Source: an uncultured Pelagibacteraceae bacterium
Lineage (GTDB): Bacteria; Pseudomonadota; Alphaproteobacteria; Pelagibacterales; Pelagibacteraceae
DNA: 64,000 bases
Reading direction: 5' to 3'
Assembly: GCA_902573295.1 (NCBI GenBank)
Contig: CACGJB010000001.1
Location: 62,001-126,000, forward strand
Shown here piece by piece: positions 28,271-40,922 of the stretch (position 1 is the stretch's first letter; every line of letters starts with the position of its first letter). The position numbers and the translations under genes were made by a program. Below the pieces are notes generated by a model. It saw nothing but the letters and a program-made list of their open reading frames with translations. It searched no databases and was not told the DNA's origin.

Positions 28271-29832
28271 TATTTTAATTTACTAATTATCAACTCTTTT
28301 GTTTCGTTAACACCAAAAAAACTTATAAAAAAACCCATTCTAGGTCCATTTTCATCTCCAAACACCACTTCATAAATTAACTTAAACCAGTCCCTTAAGT
28401 TTTCTGCATACCCATTCTGTTTGCCTGTTGAATAAATTAATGTTTGTATATCCTCTGGAGACATTTGATCATTGCATTGTTCTAAAGTTTTAACTAAAGC
28501 TTGTAGAGCTAATTTTTCATTTTTTGATGGATTTTTATATTTTTTTTGAGCCTTAATAACATCATTAAAATACTTGATTGCGTAACCAACTAGTCCATCA
28601 AAAATTGGAAAATTTTTTTCATGAATGTTAGATTTATATTTTTTAACAAACTTCCATAATAAATCTTTGTTATCAGCATTACTCGTTTCAACTAAATTCA
28701 ACAACATAGAAAAAGTCATTATCATCTCTTCTGTTGGAATGATTCCATTATGCACATGCCAAACAGGATTCATTACTAATTGTTGTTCAGTTTGTTTTTT
28801 TGATTTTTCAATATTATCAAGGTACTCATCTACAGCTTTAGGCACTATTTCTTTATAAAGTTTTTTTGCTCTTTTTGGATTTTGATACATGTATAGTGAT
28901 AAACTTTCAGGTGAGGCATATTTTAACCATTGTTCGATAGTAATACCGTTTCCTTTTGATTTTGAAATTTTTTCACCTTTTTCATCAAGAAATAATTCAT
29001 AAGCAAATCCAGATGGATGTTTTTTACCGATTAAATTTATAATTTTAGTTGATAAAATCGCACTTTCTATAAGATCTTTTCCATACATTTCAAAATCTAT
29101 ATCTAGAGCATACCATCTCATTGCCCAATCAACTTTCCATTGTAATTTACAATTTCCATCCAAAATACTAGCTTCTAATTTTTTACCTCTGTTATCAAAA
29201 ATTATTTTAGAATTTTTTTTATTAATTTCTATAACTGGTATTTCGAGAACATGCCCTGTGTCTGGACAAATAGGTAAAAAAGGACAGTAAGTTTGCTGAC
29301 GTTCTTTGCCCAAAGTCGGAAGTATAATATTCATTATACCATCATAATTTTCTAAAATAATTTTTAAAGTTGGGTTGAAAAATCCACTTTTGTATAAAGA
29401 TGTCGAACTTTTAAAACTGTATTTAAAATTAAAACTGTTTAAAAAATCTTTTAACATTTCATTATTATGCTCTCCAAAACTTGCAAATTTTTCAAATGGA
29501 TCTGGAACTTGTGTTAATGGTTTATGTAAATTTTTATTTAGTAATTCCTGATTAGGAACATTATCAGGAACTTTTCTTAAACCATCCATATCATCAGAAA
29601 AAGTAATTATCTCCGTTGGTAAATCTGAAAGTTGCTTTAATGCATTAACCATCATTGATGTCCGTGCAACTTCACCAAATGTTCCGATATGAGGAAGACC
29701 ACTTGGGCCATATCCTGTTTGGAGGGTAATTTTCCCTTTTTTATCAATAAATGATTTTCTCTCACGGAGCATTTTTTTTGCTTCAACGAAAGGCCAAGCA
29801 CTTGTTTTATCTAAAATTTCTTTTTTAATCAC
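28270..29832 (-). CDS. lysS: lysyl-tRNA synthetase, class I
   Basis: 520 aa; TGYGPSGLPHIGTFGEV (HIGH-type) and EKISKSKGNG (KMSKS-type). Confidence 0.94.
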   Translation of the reverse strand: MIKKEILDKTSAWPFVEAKKMLRERKSFIDKKGKITLQTGYGPSGLPHIGTFGEVARTSMMVNALKQLSDLPTEIITFSDDMDGLRKVPDNVPNQELLNKNLHKPLTQVPDPFEKFASFGEHNNEMLKDFLNSFNFKYSFKSSTSLYKSGFFNPTLKIILENYDGIMNIILPTLGKERQQTYCPFLPICPDTGHVLEIPVIEINKKNSKIIFDNRGKKLEASILDGNCKLQWKVDWAMRWYALDIDFEMYGKDLIESAILSTKIINLIGKKHPSGFAYELFLDEKGEKISKSKGNGITIEQWLKYASPESLSLYMYQNPKRAKKLYKEIVPKAVDEYLDNIEKSKKQTEQQLVMNPVWHVHNGIIPTEEMIMTFSMLLNLVETSNADNKDLLWKFVKKYKSNIHEKNFPIFDGLVGYAIKYFNDVIKAQKKYKNPSKNEKLALQALVKTLEQCNDQMSPEDIQTLIYSTGKQNGYAENLRDWFKLIYEVVFGDENGPRMGFFISFFGVNETKELIISKLK

Positions 29833-29923
29833 GAATATATCTTTTATAAAAATCTTAAATTGGCGATTTTATTAATTCTTATAGAGTTGAAATTTATTTA
29901 CCATAAAATAATGTTCTTTCAAA

Positions 29924-31363
29924 ATGTCTAATTATAAAACTGTTTTTTTTACACTAGGAATTTTGCAAATAATTTTAGGTGTCTCAATGTTCATCCCTAT
30001 AATTGCTCAATTTGTTTATTCCGAAATAGATTCATCTTTTTTTGGTGCATCTATTATAACTATAATTTTTGGATCATTATTTTTTCTTTCAAATCTAGAC
30101 CACGATAAAAAGTTAAATTTACAACAAGCATTTTTATTAACTGCTTTGTCTTGGTTAAGTATTGCTATTTTTGGATCGTTACCATTTATATTTTCGACTA
30201 TGGAACTTTCAATTACTAATGCTTTTTTTGAGAGTATGTCTGGTATTACAACAACTGGATCTACAATTATTTCCGACTTAGAGAATACACCAAAAGGTAT
30301 TCTATTGTGGAGAGCTTTACTTCAATGGCTGGGTGGTATTGGTATAATTGTGATGGCAATTACACTAATGCCTATAATGAATGTTGGTGGTATGCAATTA
30401 TTTAAAATTTCAAGCAACGACTCATCTGAAAAAATTCTTCCTAAATCGAAAGAAATCGCTTTGAGACTTATTTATATTTATTCAAGTCTAACTGCTCTTT
30501 GTGCATTATCATATTGGATATTTGGAATGGGAAAATTTGATAGTTTAACTCATTCTATGACCACTATAGCTACAGGTGGGTTTTCAAATTACAATCAATC
30601 TATCGGGTATTTTAACAGTGTTCCTATAGAAATATCATCGATGATCTTTATAATTTTAGGAAGTATTCCATTTATTACATACATTAAATTTATTAGCGGT
30701 AATAAAAAAATATTTTTAAACGATATTCAAATTAGAACATTTATTAAAATAATAATTATAAGCATTCTTATATTGTCAATATATTTATTATTTAATAATA
30801 ACGGAAACTTTAGTTTAAGATCTATTTTTTTTAATACGATTTCAATATTGACAGGAACAGGTTATGTTAATGCCGAATTTGATGGTTGGGGAAGCTTTCC
30901 TGTAACAATATTTCTTGCATTAATGTTTATTGGGGGGTGCGCAGGATCAACTACTTGTGGTGTTAAAATTTTTAGAATTCAAATTTTATATTTATTCATC
31001 TTAAATCAACTAAAAAAAATTATATATCCAAAAGGAATATTTATAATTAAGTATGATCAGGGATCTGTAGATGATAAATTTATTTCATCAATAATATCGT
31101 TTATTTATTTTTACTTTGTTATTTTTTTTGTTTTAGCTGCATTATTATCATTAACAGGTCTCGATTTTATAACTGCTATCTCTGGAGCAGCAACATCAAT
31201 ATCAAATGTTGGCCCAGGTTTGGGTCCTATTATCGGTCCTAATGGAGATTTTTCAGCTTTACCTGATATTTCTAAATGGATCCTAACTGTAGGTATGATT
31301 TTAGGTAGACTTGAGTTGTTTGCAATATTAGTATTATTCTTACCATCTTTTTGGAGAAATTAA
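29924..31363 (+). CDS. trkH: TrkH-type potassium uptake protein
   Basis: 479 aa; SGITTTGST, QWLGGIGIIVM, TTIATGGFSNYN, GGCAGSTTCGVKI, AAATSISNVGPGLG, GRLELFAILVL. Confidence 0.93.
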   Translation: MSNYKTVFFTLGILQIILGVSMFIPIIAQFVYSEIDSSFFGASIITIIFGSLFFLSNLDHDKKLNLQQAFLLTALSWLSIAIFGSLPFIFSTMELSITNAFFESMSGITTTGSTIISDLENTPKGILLWRALLQWLGGIGIIVMAITLMPIMNVGGMQLFKISSNDSSEKILPKSKEIALRLIYIYSSLTALCALSYWIFGMGKFDSLTHSMTTIATGGFSNYNQSIGYFNSVPIEISSMIFIILGSIPFITYIKFISGNKKIFLNDIQIRTFIKIIIISILILSIYLLFNNNGNFSLRSIFFNTISILTGTGYVNAEFDGWGSFPVTIFLALMFIGGCAGSTTCGVKIFRIQILYLFILNQLKKIIYPKGIFIIKYDQGSVDDKFISSIISFIYFYFVIFFVLAALLSLTGLDFITAISGAATSISNVGPGLGPIIGPNGDFSALPDISKWILTVGMILGRLELFAILVLFLPSFWRN

Positions 31364-31365
31364 TT

Positions 31366-32742
31366 ATGTCTGAAACAAAGAAACAAACATGGCTTGACTC
31401 TCTCACAGTTTATAAAGATATTCGAATGGTTAGAATTCTTTTATTAGGTGCAATAAGTGGCTTTCCGTGGGTATTAATTGCAAGCAGCTTGAGTCTTTGG
31501 CTTAAAGAAGAAGGTCTTAGCAGATCAACAATTGGATGGGCAGGTTTAATTTTTGGAGTATACGCTTTCAATTATTTATGGGCTCCCATTATAGATAGAA
31601 TTCAAATTCCAATACTAACAAAAAAATTAGGTCATAGAAGAGGCTGGATAGTTTTGATGCAATTAATTATTTTGTTAAGTCTTATTGTTTGGAGTGTGAT
31701 TAATCCAACTGAAAATTTGGCTTTATTAATTACTGTAGGTTTAATTATTGCTATAGCGTCAGCAACCCAAGATATAACTGTAGATGCATTAAGAATTGAA
31801 CAGATAAATGAAAATGAAGGAAAATCAATGGCTGCTGGTGCAGCTATGGCTGTTGTTGGTTGGTGGACAGGTTATAAATTAGGTGGAGTTGTTGCTTTAT
31901 TTACAGCAGAATTTTTTGAAAACCTAGGGATAGCTGACTACTGGCAAGCTACTTTTTTAATTTTAGGTATTTTGATAATTTTAATGAATATTGGATTAAT
32001 TTTTGTTCATGAACCTATAGAGACAAATAGACAAGCAAAACAAAGAGAAACAGATAAATTAATTGAAGGAAAACTTGGATCAAGCAATATAATTACAAAT
32101 TTTATAGCATATATAACAGGAACTATAGGCGGACCTATCATTAGTTTTTTTAAAAAAAATGGTTTTGCCATTGCAGCTGGAATTTTAGGATTTGTTTTTT
32201 TATTTAAAATAGGTGAGGCATTTATGGGAAGAATGTCTATTGTTTTTTATAAAGAAATTGGATTCTCAAAAGGTCAAATTGCAATTTATTCAAAAGGACT
32301 TGGTTGGATAACAACAGTTGTATTTACTTTATTAGGTGGTGTAATGGCTATGAGGGCTGGAACAATTAAAACCATGTTCTTTGCTGGAGGGTTAATGGCT
32401 ATAACAAATCTTTTATTCGCAGTTTTAGCATGGACTGGAAAATCTGAAATTTTATTTGCAATTGCTGTTATAGCTGATGATATCACAGCAGCTTTTGCAA
32501 CTGTAGCATTTGTTGCGTTTATATCATTGCTAGTTGATAGAACTTATACAGCTACACAATATGCATTACTTGCTTCAATTGGCACTGCTGGTCGTACTAC
32601 CTTAGCTTCATCCTCAGGAGCTTTGGTTGATTGGTTAAATGGAGATTGGGGAACATTTTTTATTTTGACGACTATTATGGTAATACCATCCTTAATTTTT
32701 TTGTGGTTAATTAAAAACAAAATTAAAATTGGTGCAAAATAA
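31366..32742 (+). CDS. MFS transporter, AmpG-like (PAT family)
   Basis: 12 TM; GFPWVLIASSLSLWLKEEGLSRSTIGWAGL, HRRGWIVLMQ, SATQDITVDALRIE. Confidence 0.8.
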   Translation: MSETKKQTWLDSLTVYKDIRMVRILLLGAISGFPWVLIASSLSLWLKEEGLSRSTIGWAGLIFGVYAFNYLWAPIIDRIQIPILTKKLGHRRGWIVLMQLIILLSLIVWSVINPTENLALLITVGLIIAIASATQDITVDALRIEQINENEGKSMAAGAAMAVVGWWTGYKLGGVVALFTAEFFENLGIADYWQATFLILGILIILMNIGLIFVHEPIETNRQAKQRETDKLIEGKLGSSNIITNFIAYITGTIGGPIISFFKKNGFAIAAGILGFVFLFKIGEAFMGRMSIVFYKEIGFSKGQIAIYSKGLGWITTVVFTLLGGVMAMRAGTIKTMFFAGGLMAITNLLFAVLAWTGKSEILFAIAVIADDITAAFATVAFVAFISLLVDRTYTATQYALLASIGTAGRTTLASSSGALVDWLNGDWGTFFILTTIMVIPSLIFLWLIKNKIKIGAK

Positions 32743-33478
32743 TTTTTATTTCATAGGTAATTTTTCGAATATTTACAAAAATCCTTCGAAAAGATCTGAA
32801 GTAACTTCACAAATTATACATGGTGAAAAATTCAAAATATTAGCAAAAAATAAAAATTGGATAAAAATTAAAACTTTATTTGATAATTATAAGGGGTTTA
32901 TAAAAAATTCAAAATATATAGAAAAATTTAGCCCCAATTATAAAGTCAGTTCACTAAAAGCAAAGATTTATAAAAAACCTGGAATTGGAACTAGCAGTTG
33001 GCTTCCACTTGCATCCAAATTATCTGTATTTGAGCAAAATAACAATTACGTAAAAATTGAAAAAAATAAGTGGATTAAAAAAGCAGATATTAAAAAAATA
33101 AACCATAAAGAAAATAATTTTATAAAAATATTTAAAAAATTTTTAAATGTAAAATATGTTTGGGGTGGAAAAACATTTCAAGGTATTGATTGTTCGGCCT
33201 TATTGCAAATATTTTATTGTTATAATAATTCGTTTTATCCAAGAGATACAAAAGATCAGATCAAATATACAAAAAAAAATTCAAAGAAAAGACTACTTAA
33301 AAAAGGAGATATTATTTTTTGGAAAGGTCATGTTGCTATGTGTTTAAATTCTAAACAACTAATTCATGCTTATGGTCCAGAAAGAAAAGTGGTTATTATG
33401 CCAATTATAGAAACAATTAATAGAATTCAAAAAACTACTAAGCTAAAAGTAAAAAAAGTATCTAGAATAAAATATTAA
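32729..33478 (+). CDS. SH3-domain and NlpC/P60 peptidase
   Basis: NVKYVWGGKTFQGIDCSALLQ (Cys nucleophile), GDIIFWKGHVAMCL, IHAYGPERKV. Confidence 0.85.
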   Translation: MVQNNFYFIGNFSNIYKNPSKRSEVTSQIIHGEKFKILAKNKNWIKIKTLFDNYKGFIKNSKYIEKFSPNYKVSSLKAKIYKKPGIGTSSWLPLASKLSVFEQNNNYVKIEKNKWIKKADIKKINHKENNFIKIFKKFLNVKYVWGGKTFQGIDCSALLQIFYCYNNSFYPRDTKDQIKYTKKNSKKRLLKKGDIIFWKGHVAMCLNSKQLIHAYGPERKVVIMPIIETINRIQKTTKLKVKKVSRIKY

Positions 33479-34371
33479 TTTCTTCCAAAGTCAGGCTTGT
33501 CAATATCTTGTTTCAATTTGATGATTTTTGACCTTACTTTTTTAGTCTGAATAAGTTTCTTTACGATAGACTTATTATTTTTTGAATTAATATCTTTTTT
33601 AAATTGATTTAAATTTTTAATAAATAAATCGATCGCTTTTGAAATATTATTTTTATTGTTAAAAAAAATATCTCTCCACATGATTTCATTTGATGCTGCA
33701 ATCCTTGAAAAATCTCGTAATCCACCAGCACTATATTTGATTAACTCATAATTTTCTTTTTTCTCAAAATCTTGTGCAGATTTCACCAAATTATATGCAA
33801 TTAAGTGTGGTAAATGACTAGTAATAGAAAAAATTTTGTCATGTTTTTCAGCGCTCATAACAACTACTTTTGCTCCAATTTTTTTCCAAAACTTAGTTAG
33901 AATATTTATATTATTTTTTTTAATATTTTTTTCTTTAATTATTATGCACCATCTATCAGTAAACATATTTTCTTTACCATGCTCCGGTCCACTGACCTCT
34001 GATCCAGCTATTGGATGACTTTGTATCCAATGAACACCTTTCTTTAAAAATTTATTTATAATTTTGGAAGTTTCAATTTTTGAGGAACCAATATCTGTAA
34101 TTAATGTTTTTGATGGTATAAAGTTATTTATTTTTAAAATAATATCCCTGTATTCACTCATTGGTGTACAAAAGATGATTAGATCGGAATTACTGGCACC
34201 TTCTTTTAATGATTTAACAATTGTTCCAGGTAATTTTAATCTTTTTATCTTAGCAATATTTGATTTTGATTTTTCATAAACAAATATTTTTTTTGCTATT
34301 TTTTTTTTGCTAATACGCCTCAATAAAGATGAACCTAATAGTCCACAGCCAATAATTAAAATATTTTTCAT
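33475..34371 (-). CDS. tyrA: prephenate/arogenate dehydrogenase
   Basis: IIGCGLLGSSLLRRI, SHPIAGSEVSGPEHG, AGGLRDFSRIAAS. Confidence 0.9.
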   Translation of the reverse strand: MKNILIIGCGLLGSSLLRRISKKKIAKKIFVYEKSKSNIAKIKRLKLPGTIVKSLKEGASNSDLIIFCTPMSEYRDIILKINNFIPSKTLITDIGSSKIETSKIINKFLKKGVHWIQSHPIAGSEVSGPEHGKENMFTDRWCIIIKEKNIKKNNINILTKFWKKIGAKVVVMSAEKHDKIFSITSHLPHLIAYNLVKSAQDFEKKENYELIKYSAGGLRDFSRIAASNEIMWRDIFFNNKNNISKAIDLFIKNLNQFKKDINSKNNKSIVKKLIQTKKVRSKIIKLKQDIDKPDFGRN

Positions 34372-35453
34372 TTTTTCAATACTTGCTTAATAACACCCAT
34401 AAATTTTAAGTTTTCTTTTTTAGATCCAATAGTTAACCTTAATTTATTCTTCATATGATAACCATCTTCTGTTGATCTTAGAATGATCCCCTTATTTTTT
34501 AGTTTTTCATACAGAAATTTTGCTGTATATCTGCATTTTTCAAAATTAAGTAACAAAAAATTTGCTGAAACTGAATTTGAAAAAATATCATATGTCTCAA
34601 GAAATTTCTTAATTTTTTCAGAATATAATAAATTATGTCTAATCGATTTATTTATGAAAGCTTTATCCTTCAGTGACTCGGTAGCAGCTAATTGAGCAAT
34701 ACCATTTACATTAAATGGTGGCTTTATAACATTTAGCGCATCAACTATTTTTTTCGATCCGTATCCCCAACCTACTCTAAGAGAAGCTAATCCAAATATT
34801 TTTGAAAAAGTTCTAAGGATGAAAACATTGTTTTTATTTTTAAACAAATCTAACCCGGATGAATAATCTTTATTTTTCATATATTCCGCGTAGGCATCAT
34901 CTATAACTAATAAAATTTTTTTATTTAATTTTTTTCTTAATTCTAAAATCTCTTTTTTAGTTAAGTAAGTTCCTGTTGGATTGTTTGGATTTGCTATAAA
35001 GACAATTTTAGTTTTTTTTTTAATTTTTTTTAAAATTTCTTTTACTGAAACTTTAAAATTAATTTCTTTTGCAAATACAACATTTGCACCAACAATTTTT
35101 GAATAAATTCTGTACATTAAAAAACTATACTGAGGTACTACAACCTCATCTTTTGGATTTAAAAACAACTGACAGAGCATTTGAATAACTTCATCTGAAC
35201 CTGCTCCACAAATAATTTTCTCAGCATTACATTTATAAGCTTTAGATATTGCTTTTCTTAAATTTTGAGATTTTCCGTCTGGATATTTATCTAAATTTAG
35301 ATTTTTATTTGATATGATTTTCTTTGCTTTAGGACTCATGCCTAAAGCAGACTCATTTGCAGAAAGCTTAATTACGTTCTTAAGTTTCTTTACTTTTGAT
35401 TTACCAGGCTTATAAGCCTCAATATTAAATTTTTTGAAATTTAGAGTTGTCAT
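34368..35453 (-). CDS. hisC: histidinol-phosphate aminotransferase
   Basis: KLSANESALGMSP, IANPNNPTGTYL, DDAYAEY, RTFSKIFGLASLRVGWGYG. Confidence 0.92.
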   Translation of the reverse strand: MTTLNFKKFNIEAYKPGKSKVKKLKNVIKLSANESALGMSPKAKKIISNKNLNLDKYPDGKSQNLRKAISKAYKCNAEKIICGAGSDEVIQMLCQLFLNPKDEVVVPQYSFLMYRIYSKIVGANVVFAKEINFKVSVKEILKKIKKKTKIVFIANPNNPTGTYLTKKEILELRKKLNKKILLVIDDAYAEYMKNKDYSSGLDLFKNKNNVFILRTFSKIFGLASLRVGWGYGSKKIVDALNVIKPPFNVNGIAQLAATESLKDKAFINKSIRHNLLYSEKIKKFLETYDIFSNSVSANFLLLNFEKCRYTAKFLYEKLKNKGIILRSTEDGYHMKNKLRLTIGSKKENLKFMGVIKQVLKK

Positions 35454-35560
35454 TTTTTTAATTTATGTGCTCTTTATAGATAAAATTACAAAATTTTATA
35501 GAGAATAAGAGGGTTTTTTAAAAAATTGACATAATAAATAAGTTCTAGTAAAAAAATTAT

Positions 35561-35610
35561 GCGCTGATTTAACTGAATTGCGAGCGCTTAAAAAAAACCG
35601 CTAAAATAGT
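35561..35610 (+). ncRNA. SAM-II riboswitch
   Basis: GCGCTGATTTAACTGAATTGCGAGCGCTTAAAAAAAACCGCTAAAATAG: GCGCT/AGCGC P1 stem, TGATTTAAC loop and 3' GCTAAAA, matching the alphaproteobacterial SAM-II (metA motif) core; immediately upstream of metX. Confidence 0.92.
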
Positions 35611-35643
35611 TTTTTTTCTCACAATTCGAAACAGTCAAAAACT

Positions 35644-36759
35644 ATGAATACTGTGAAAAACATAAAAACTTTAATTGTAAAGAAACCACTAAAATTAGAC
35701 TGTGGAAAGACCATAAAAGATTTTCCGATAGCCTATGAAACTTACGGTTCACTTAATTCAAAAAAAGATAATGCAATATTAGTTTTTCATGCTCTAACAG
35801 GAGATCAATTTGTAACTGGAATAAACCCTATAACCAACAAAGAGGGTTGGTGGAGTTATGCAGTAGGTCCTGATAAGGCTATCGATACAAATAAATATTT
35901 TGTAATTTGTTCTAACGTAATTGGTGGATGTATGGGATCATACGGACCAAGTCATAAAGATCTTAATCAAAAAATTTTTGGAACAAATTTTCCAGTTATC
36001 ACTATTAATGATATGGTGAATGCTCAATATAATTTACTTGATCATTTTGGTATTAATAAACTTTTTTCTATAGCTGGAGGCTCAATGGGAGGTATGCAGG
36101 TACTTCAGTTTATCAGCAACTTTCCTGATAAGTCTAAAACAGTGATACCAATAGCAACCACATCTAGTCATTCAGCGCAAAATATTGCTTTTAATGAACT
36201 GGGCAGACAAGCTATTACAGCTGATAGTAACTGGAAAGAGGGCAACTATACATCAAATGATACTAATCCTGGAAAGGGATTAGCGGTAGCTAGAATGGCA
36301 GCTCACATAACTTATTTATCTAAAAAAGGTTTGCAGGAAAAATTTGGAAGAAATTTACAAGAAAGAGAAGATCTTAAATTCGGATTTGACGCTGACTTTC
36401 AAATAGAAAGTTATTTAAGATATCAAGGCTCAGTTTTTGTAGATAGATTTGATGCAAATAGTTATCTTTATATTACTAGAGCTATGGATTATTTTGATTT
36501 AGCTAAGCAATTCAGAGGTAATCTTTCAGAAGCATTTATAAATACAAAAGCGAAATTTTTTATAATCTCATTTACTTCAGATTGGCTTTATCCAACCCAA
36601 GAAAATAAAGATATTGTAATTGCTTTAAACTCAATAGGAGCTGATGTTGGATTTGTAGAAATTGAGTCAGATAAAGGTCACGACTCTTTTTTACTAGACG
36701 TTCCTGATTTCTTAAATGCACTTAAAAACTTTTTAGATAAATCTTATGAAGAAAATTAA
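35644..36759 (+). CDS. metX: homoserine O-acetyltransferase
   Basis: AIETYGSLN-type start, VIGGCMGSYGP, AGGSMGGMQVLQF, GHDSFLLD. Confidence 0.95.
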   Translation: MNTVKNIKTLIVKKPLKLDCGKTIKDFPIAYETYGSLNSKKDNAILVFHALTGDQFVTGINPITNKEGWWSYAVGPDKAIDTNKYFVICSNVIGGCMGSYGPSHKDLNQKIFGTNFPVITINDMVNAQYNLLDHFGINKLFSIAGGSMGGMQVLQFISNFPDKSKTVIPIATTSSHSAQNIAFNELGRQAITADSNWKEGNYTSNDTNPGKGLAVARMAAHITYLSKKGLQEKFGRNLQEREDLKFGFDADFQIESYLRYQGSVFVDRFDANSYLYITRAMDYFDLAKQFRGNLSEAFINTKAKFFIISFTSDWLYPTQENKDIVIALNSIGADVGFVEIESDKGHDSFLLDVPDFLNALKNFLDKSYEEN

Positions 36760-36761
36760 TT

Positions 36762-37358
36762 ATGAAAAATGAATTTCAAGTAATCGCAGATTTAATTGAA
36801 AAAGATAAGAAAGTCTTAGATGTAGGTTGTGCTGATGGAACTTTAATGAAATTTTTGAAAGAGAATAAAAACATAAATATAAGAGGATTAGAAATTTCAA
36901 AAGAAAAAGTACAAGAATGTATTGCAAAAGGTTTAACTGTAATTGAGGGAAATGCAGAGAAAGATTTAAAACAATTTCCAGACAAATCATTTGATTATGT
37001 TGTTTTAAGTCAAACCCTTCAAGCTTTTCTTAATCCTGAATTAGTTTTAGATGAGCTTTTAAGAGTTGGAAAAAAAGCAATAGTTACGATTCCTAATTTT
37101 GGATATTGGAAAGTAAGATTTCATTTATTATTTAAAGGTACAATGCCTATTACAAAAACATTACCAGATGAATGGTATAACACTCCAAATTTACACATGT
37201 GCACAATCAAAGATTTTTTCCACTTTGTAAAATCAAAAGATATTAAAATTTTTAAATCACTTGCTTTAAATAATCTTAATTCATCAATAATAAATGAGAG
37301 TAATTTAGGAGTTAAAAATTTATTTGCAGATCTAGGTATATTTTTGATAGAAAAATAA
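36762..37358 (+). CDS. metW: methionine biosynthesis protein MetW
   Basis: KVLDVGCADGTLMKFL, RGLEISKEKVQECIAKGL, VVLSQTLQ, PNFGYWKVRFHLL; follows metX. Confidence 0.95.
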   Translation: MKNEFQVIADLIEKDKKVLDVGCADGTLMKFLKENKNINIRGLEISKEKVQECIAKGLTVIEGNAEKDLKQFPDKSFDYVVLSQTLQAFLNPELVLDELLRVGKKAIVTIPNFGYWKVRFHLLFKGTMPITKTLPDEWYNTPNLHMCTIKDFFHFVKSKDIKIFKSLALNNLNSSIINESNLGVKNLFADLGIFLIEK

Positions 37359-37359
37359 A

Positions 37360-38079
37360 ATGCGTATTGAAATTATACCCTGTCTTCAAGACAACTATAG
37401 CTATTTAATAATAGACGAAAGTAACAATTTTGCGTGTGTAGTAGATCCTAGTGAGTCTGAACCAATAATAAATTTCCTAAAAAATAAAAATATAAAATTA
37501 AAATATATTCTTAATACCCATCATCATTATGATCATATTGGAGGAAATCAAGAATTAAAAAAAAAATATGGGTCAGTTGTTGTAGGTTTTAAAGGAGACA
37601 CAAAAAGAATACCTGGAATAGACATATTTTTAGAAGACAATCAAATATGGAAAGCTGAAAACTTTGAAGCTAAAATTATGCATGTACCTGGACACACATC
37701 AGGACATATTTGTTTTAATTTTTTTAAAGAAAAATTAGTTTTTACTGGAGATACACTTTTCTCACTTGGCTGTGGAAAAATATTTGAAGGCTCTTATGAA
37801 GAAATGTTTGAATCTTTGAACAAAATTAAATTATTACCAAAAGAGACAAAAATTTATTGTGGTCATGAATACACTCTTAACAATGCAAAATTTTGTAAAA
37901 AATATGATTCTGAGAATAAAGATTTGCAAAAAAAAATAGAAAAAATAGAAAAATTAAGAGAAAATGGAATTCCTACCATACCCTCAACTTTAAAAGAGGA
38001 ATTGGATTGTAATATATTTTTAAGAGCAAAAGATATAGAAACCTTTTCAAAATTAAGAGATTTTAAGGATAATTTCTAA
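37360..38079 (+). CDS. gloB: hydroxyacylglutathione hydrolase
   Basis: THHHYDHIGG metal site, PGHTSGHICF, TGDTLFSLGCGKIFEG, CGHEYTLNNAKF. Confidence 0.94.
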   Translation: MRIEIIPCLQDNYSYLIIDESNNFACVVDPSESEPIINFLKNKNIKLKYILNTHHHYDHIGGNQELKKKYGSVVVGFKGDTKRIPGIDIFLEDNQIWKAENFEAKIMHVPGHTSGHICFNFFKEKLVFTGDTLFSLGCGKIFEGSYEEMFESLNKIKLLPKETKIYCGHEYTLNNAKFCKKYDSENKDLQKKIEKIEKLRENGIPTIPSTLKEELDCNIFLRAKDIETFSKLRDFKDNF

Positions 38080-38089
38080 TTAATTCGAC

Positions 38090-38117
38090 TTGACTAAAGG
38101 CTGACTACAACTATATT
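38090..38117 (+). promoter_or_regulatory. putative sigma70-type promoter for rplU-rpmA-obgE
   Basis: TTGACT (38090-38095), 16-bp spacer, TATATT (38112-38117), upstream of rplU ATG at 38144. Confidence 0.6.
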
Positions 38118-38143
38118 GCGGTAACTTTAAATTAAATCATACT

Positions 38144-38542
38144 ATGTCATACGCAGTAATAAAAACAGGTGGAAAACAGTATAAAGTAAAATCTGGAGAA
38201 ATTCTAAAGATTGAAAAACTACCAGACTCTAAACCTGAAACTAAGATAGAGTTTAATGAAATTTTGGCATACGGTGATAACAAATCAATTGAAATTGGAA
38301 CTCCAAATGTTGAGGGTGCAAAAGTAGAAGCCGATTTAATGAAAAATAGCAAAAATAGAACTATTTTAATTTTTAAAAAAAGAAGAAGACAAAATTCAAG
38401 AAGAAAAAATGGGCATAGACAAGAATATTCTATGATAAGAATTAACAAAATTTTTTCAAAAGATGGTAAAGTGTTATCAGAAGCTGAAAAAATTTCTAAA
38501 ACTTCAAAAAAAGAGGAAGTTAAGGAAGCAGTAAATAAATAG
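38144..38542 (+). CDS. rplU: 50S ribosomal protein L21 with Lys-rich C-terminal extension
   Basis: MSYAVIKTGGKQYKVKSGEILKIEKL; RRRQNSRRKNGHRQEYSMIRI. Confidence 0.96.
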   Translation: MSYAVIKTGGKQYKVKSGEILKIEKLPDSKPETKIEFNEILAYGDNKSIEIGTPNVEGAKVEADLMKNSKNRTILIFKKRRRQNSRRKNGHRQEYSMIRINKIFSKDGKVLSEAEKISKTSKKEEVKEAVNK

Positions 38543-38556
38543 TTATTAGGTAAATT

Positions 38557-38811
38557 ATGGCAACAAAAAAAGCAGGTGGATCATCACGAAACGGACGAGA
38601 TAGTGCCGGTAGAAGACTTGGTGTAAAAAAGTATGGTGGTGAAACAGTAATTCCTGGAAACATAATTGTTAGACAAAGAGGAACTAAGATTTTTCCGGGT
38701 GAAAATGTTGGTATGGGTAAAGATCATTCAATATTTTCAGTTGTTAAAGGGAAAGTTGTCTTCAAAAAATCTAAATCAGATAGAACTTTCGTTTCTGTAA
38801 AGCCCAATTAA
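38557..38811 (+). CDS. rpmA: 50S ribosomal protein L27
   Basis: [28 protein letters not shown]. Confidence 0.98.
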   Translation: MATKKAGGSSRNGRDSAGRRLGVKKYGGETVIPGNIIVRQRGTKIFPGENVGMGKDHSIFSVVKGKVVFKKSKSDRTFVSVKPN

Positions 38812-38827
38812 TAGTACAACCAATTAA

Positions 38828-40922
<2,095 letters not shown>

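Noticed and set aside
36760-36990. Two overlapping antisense ORFs within metW
   Set aside because: Leu/Phe-rich low complexity in two frames of the same segment, no RBS, metW clearly coding.
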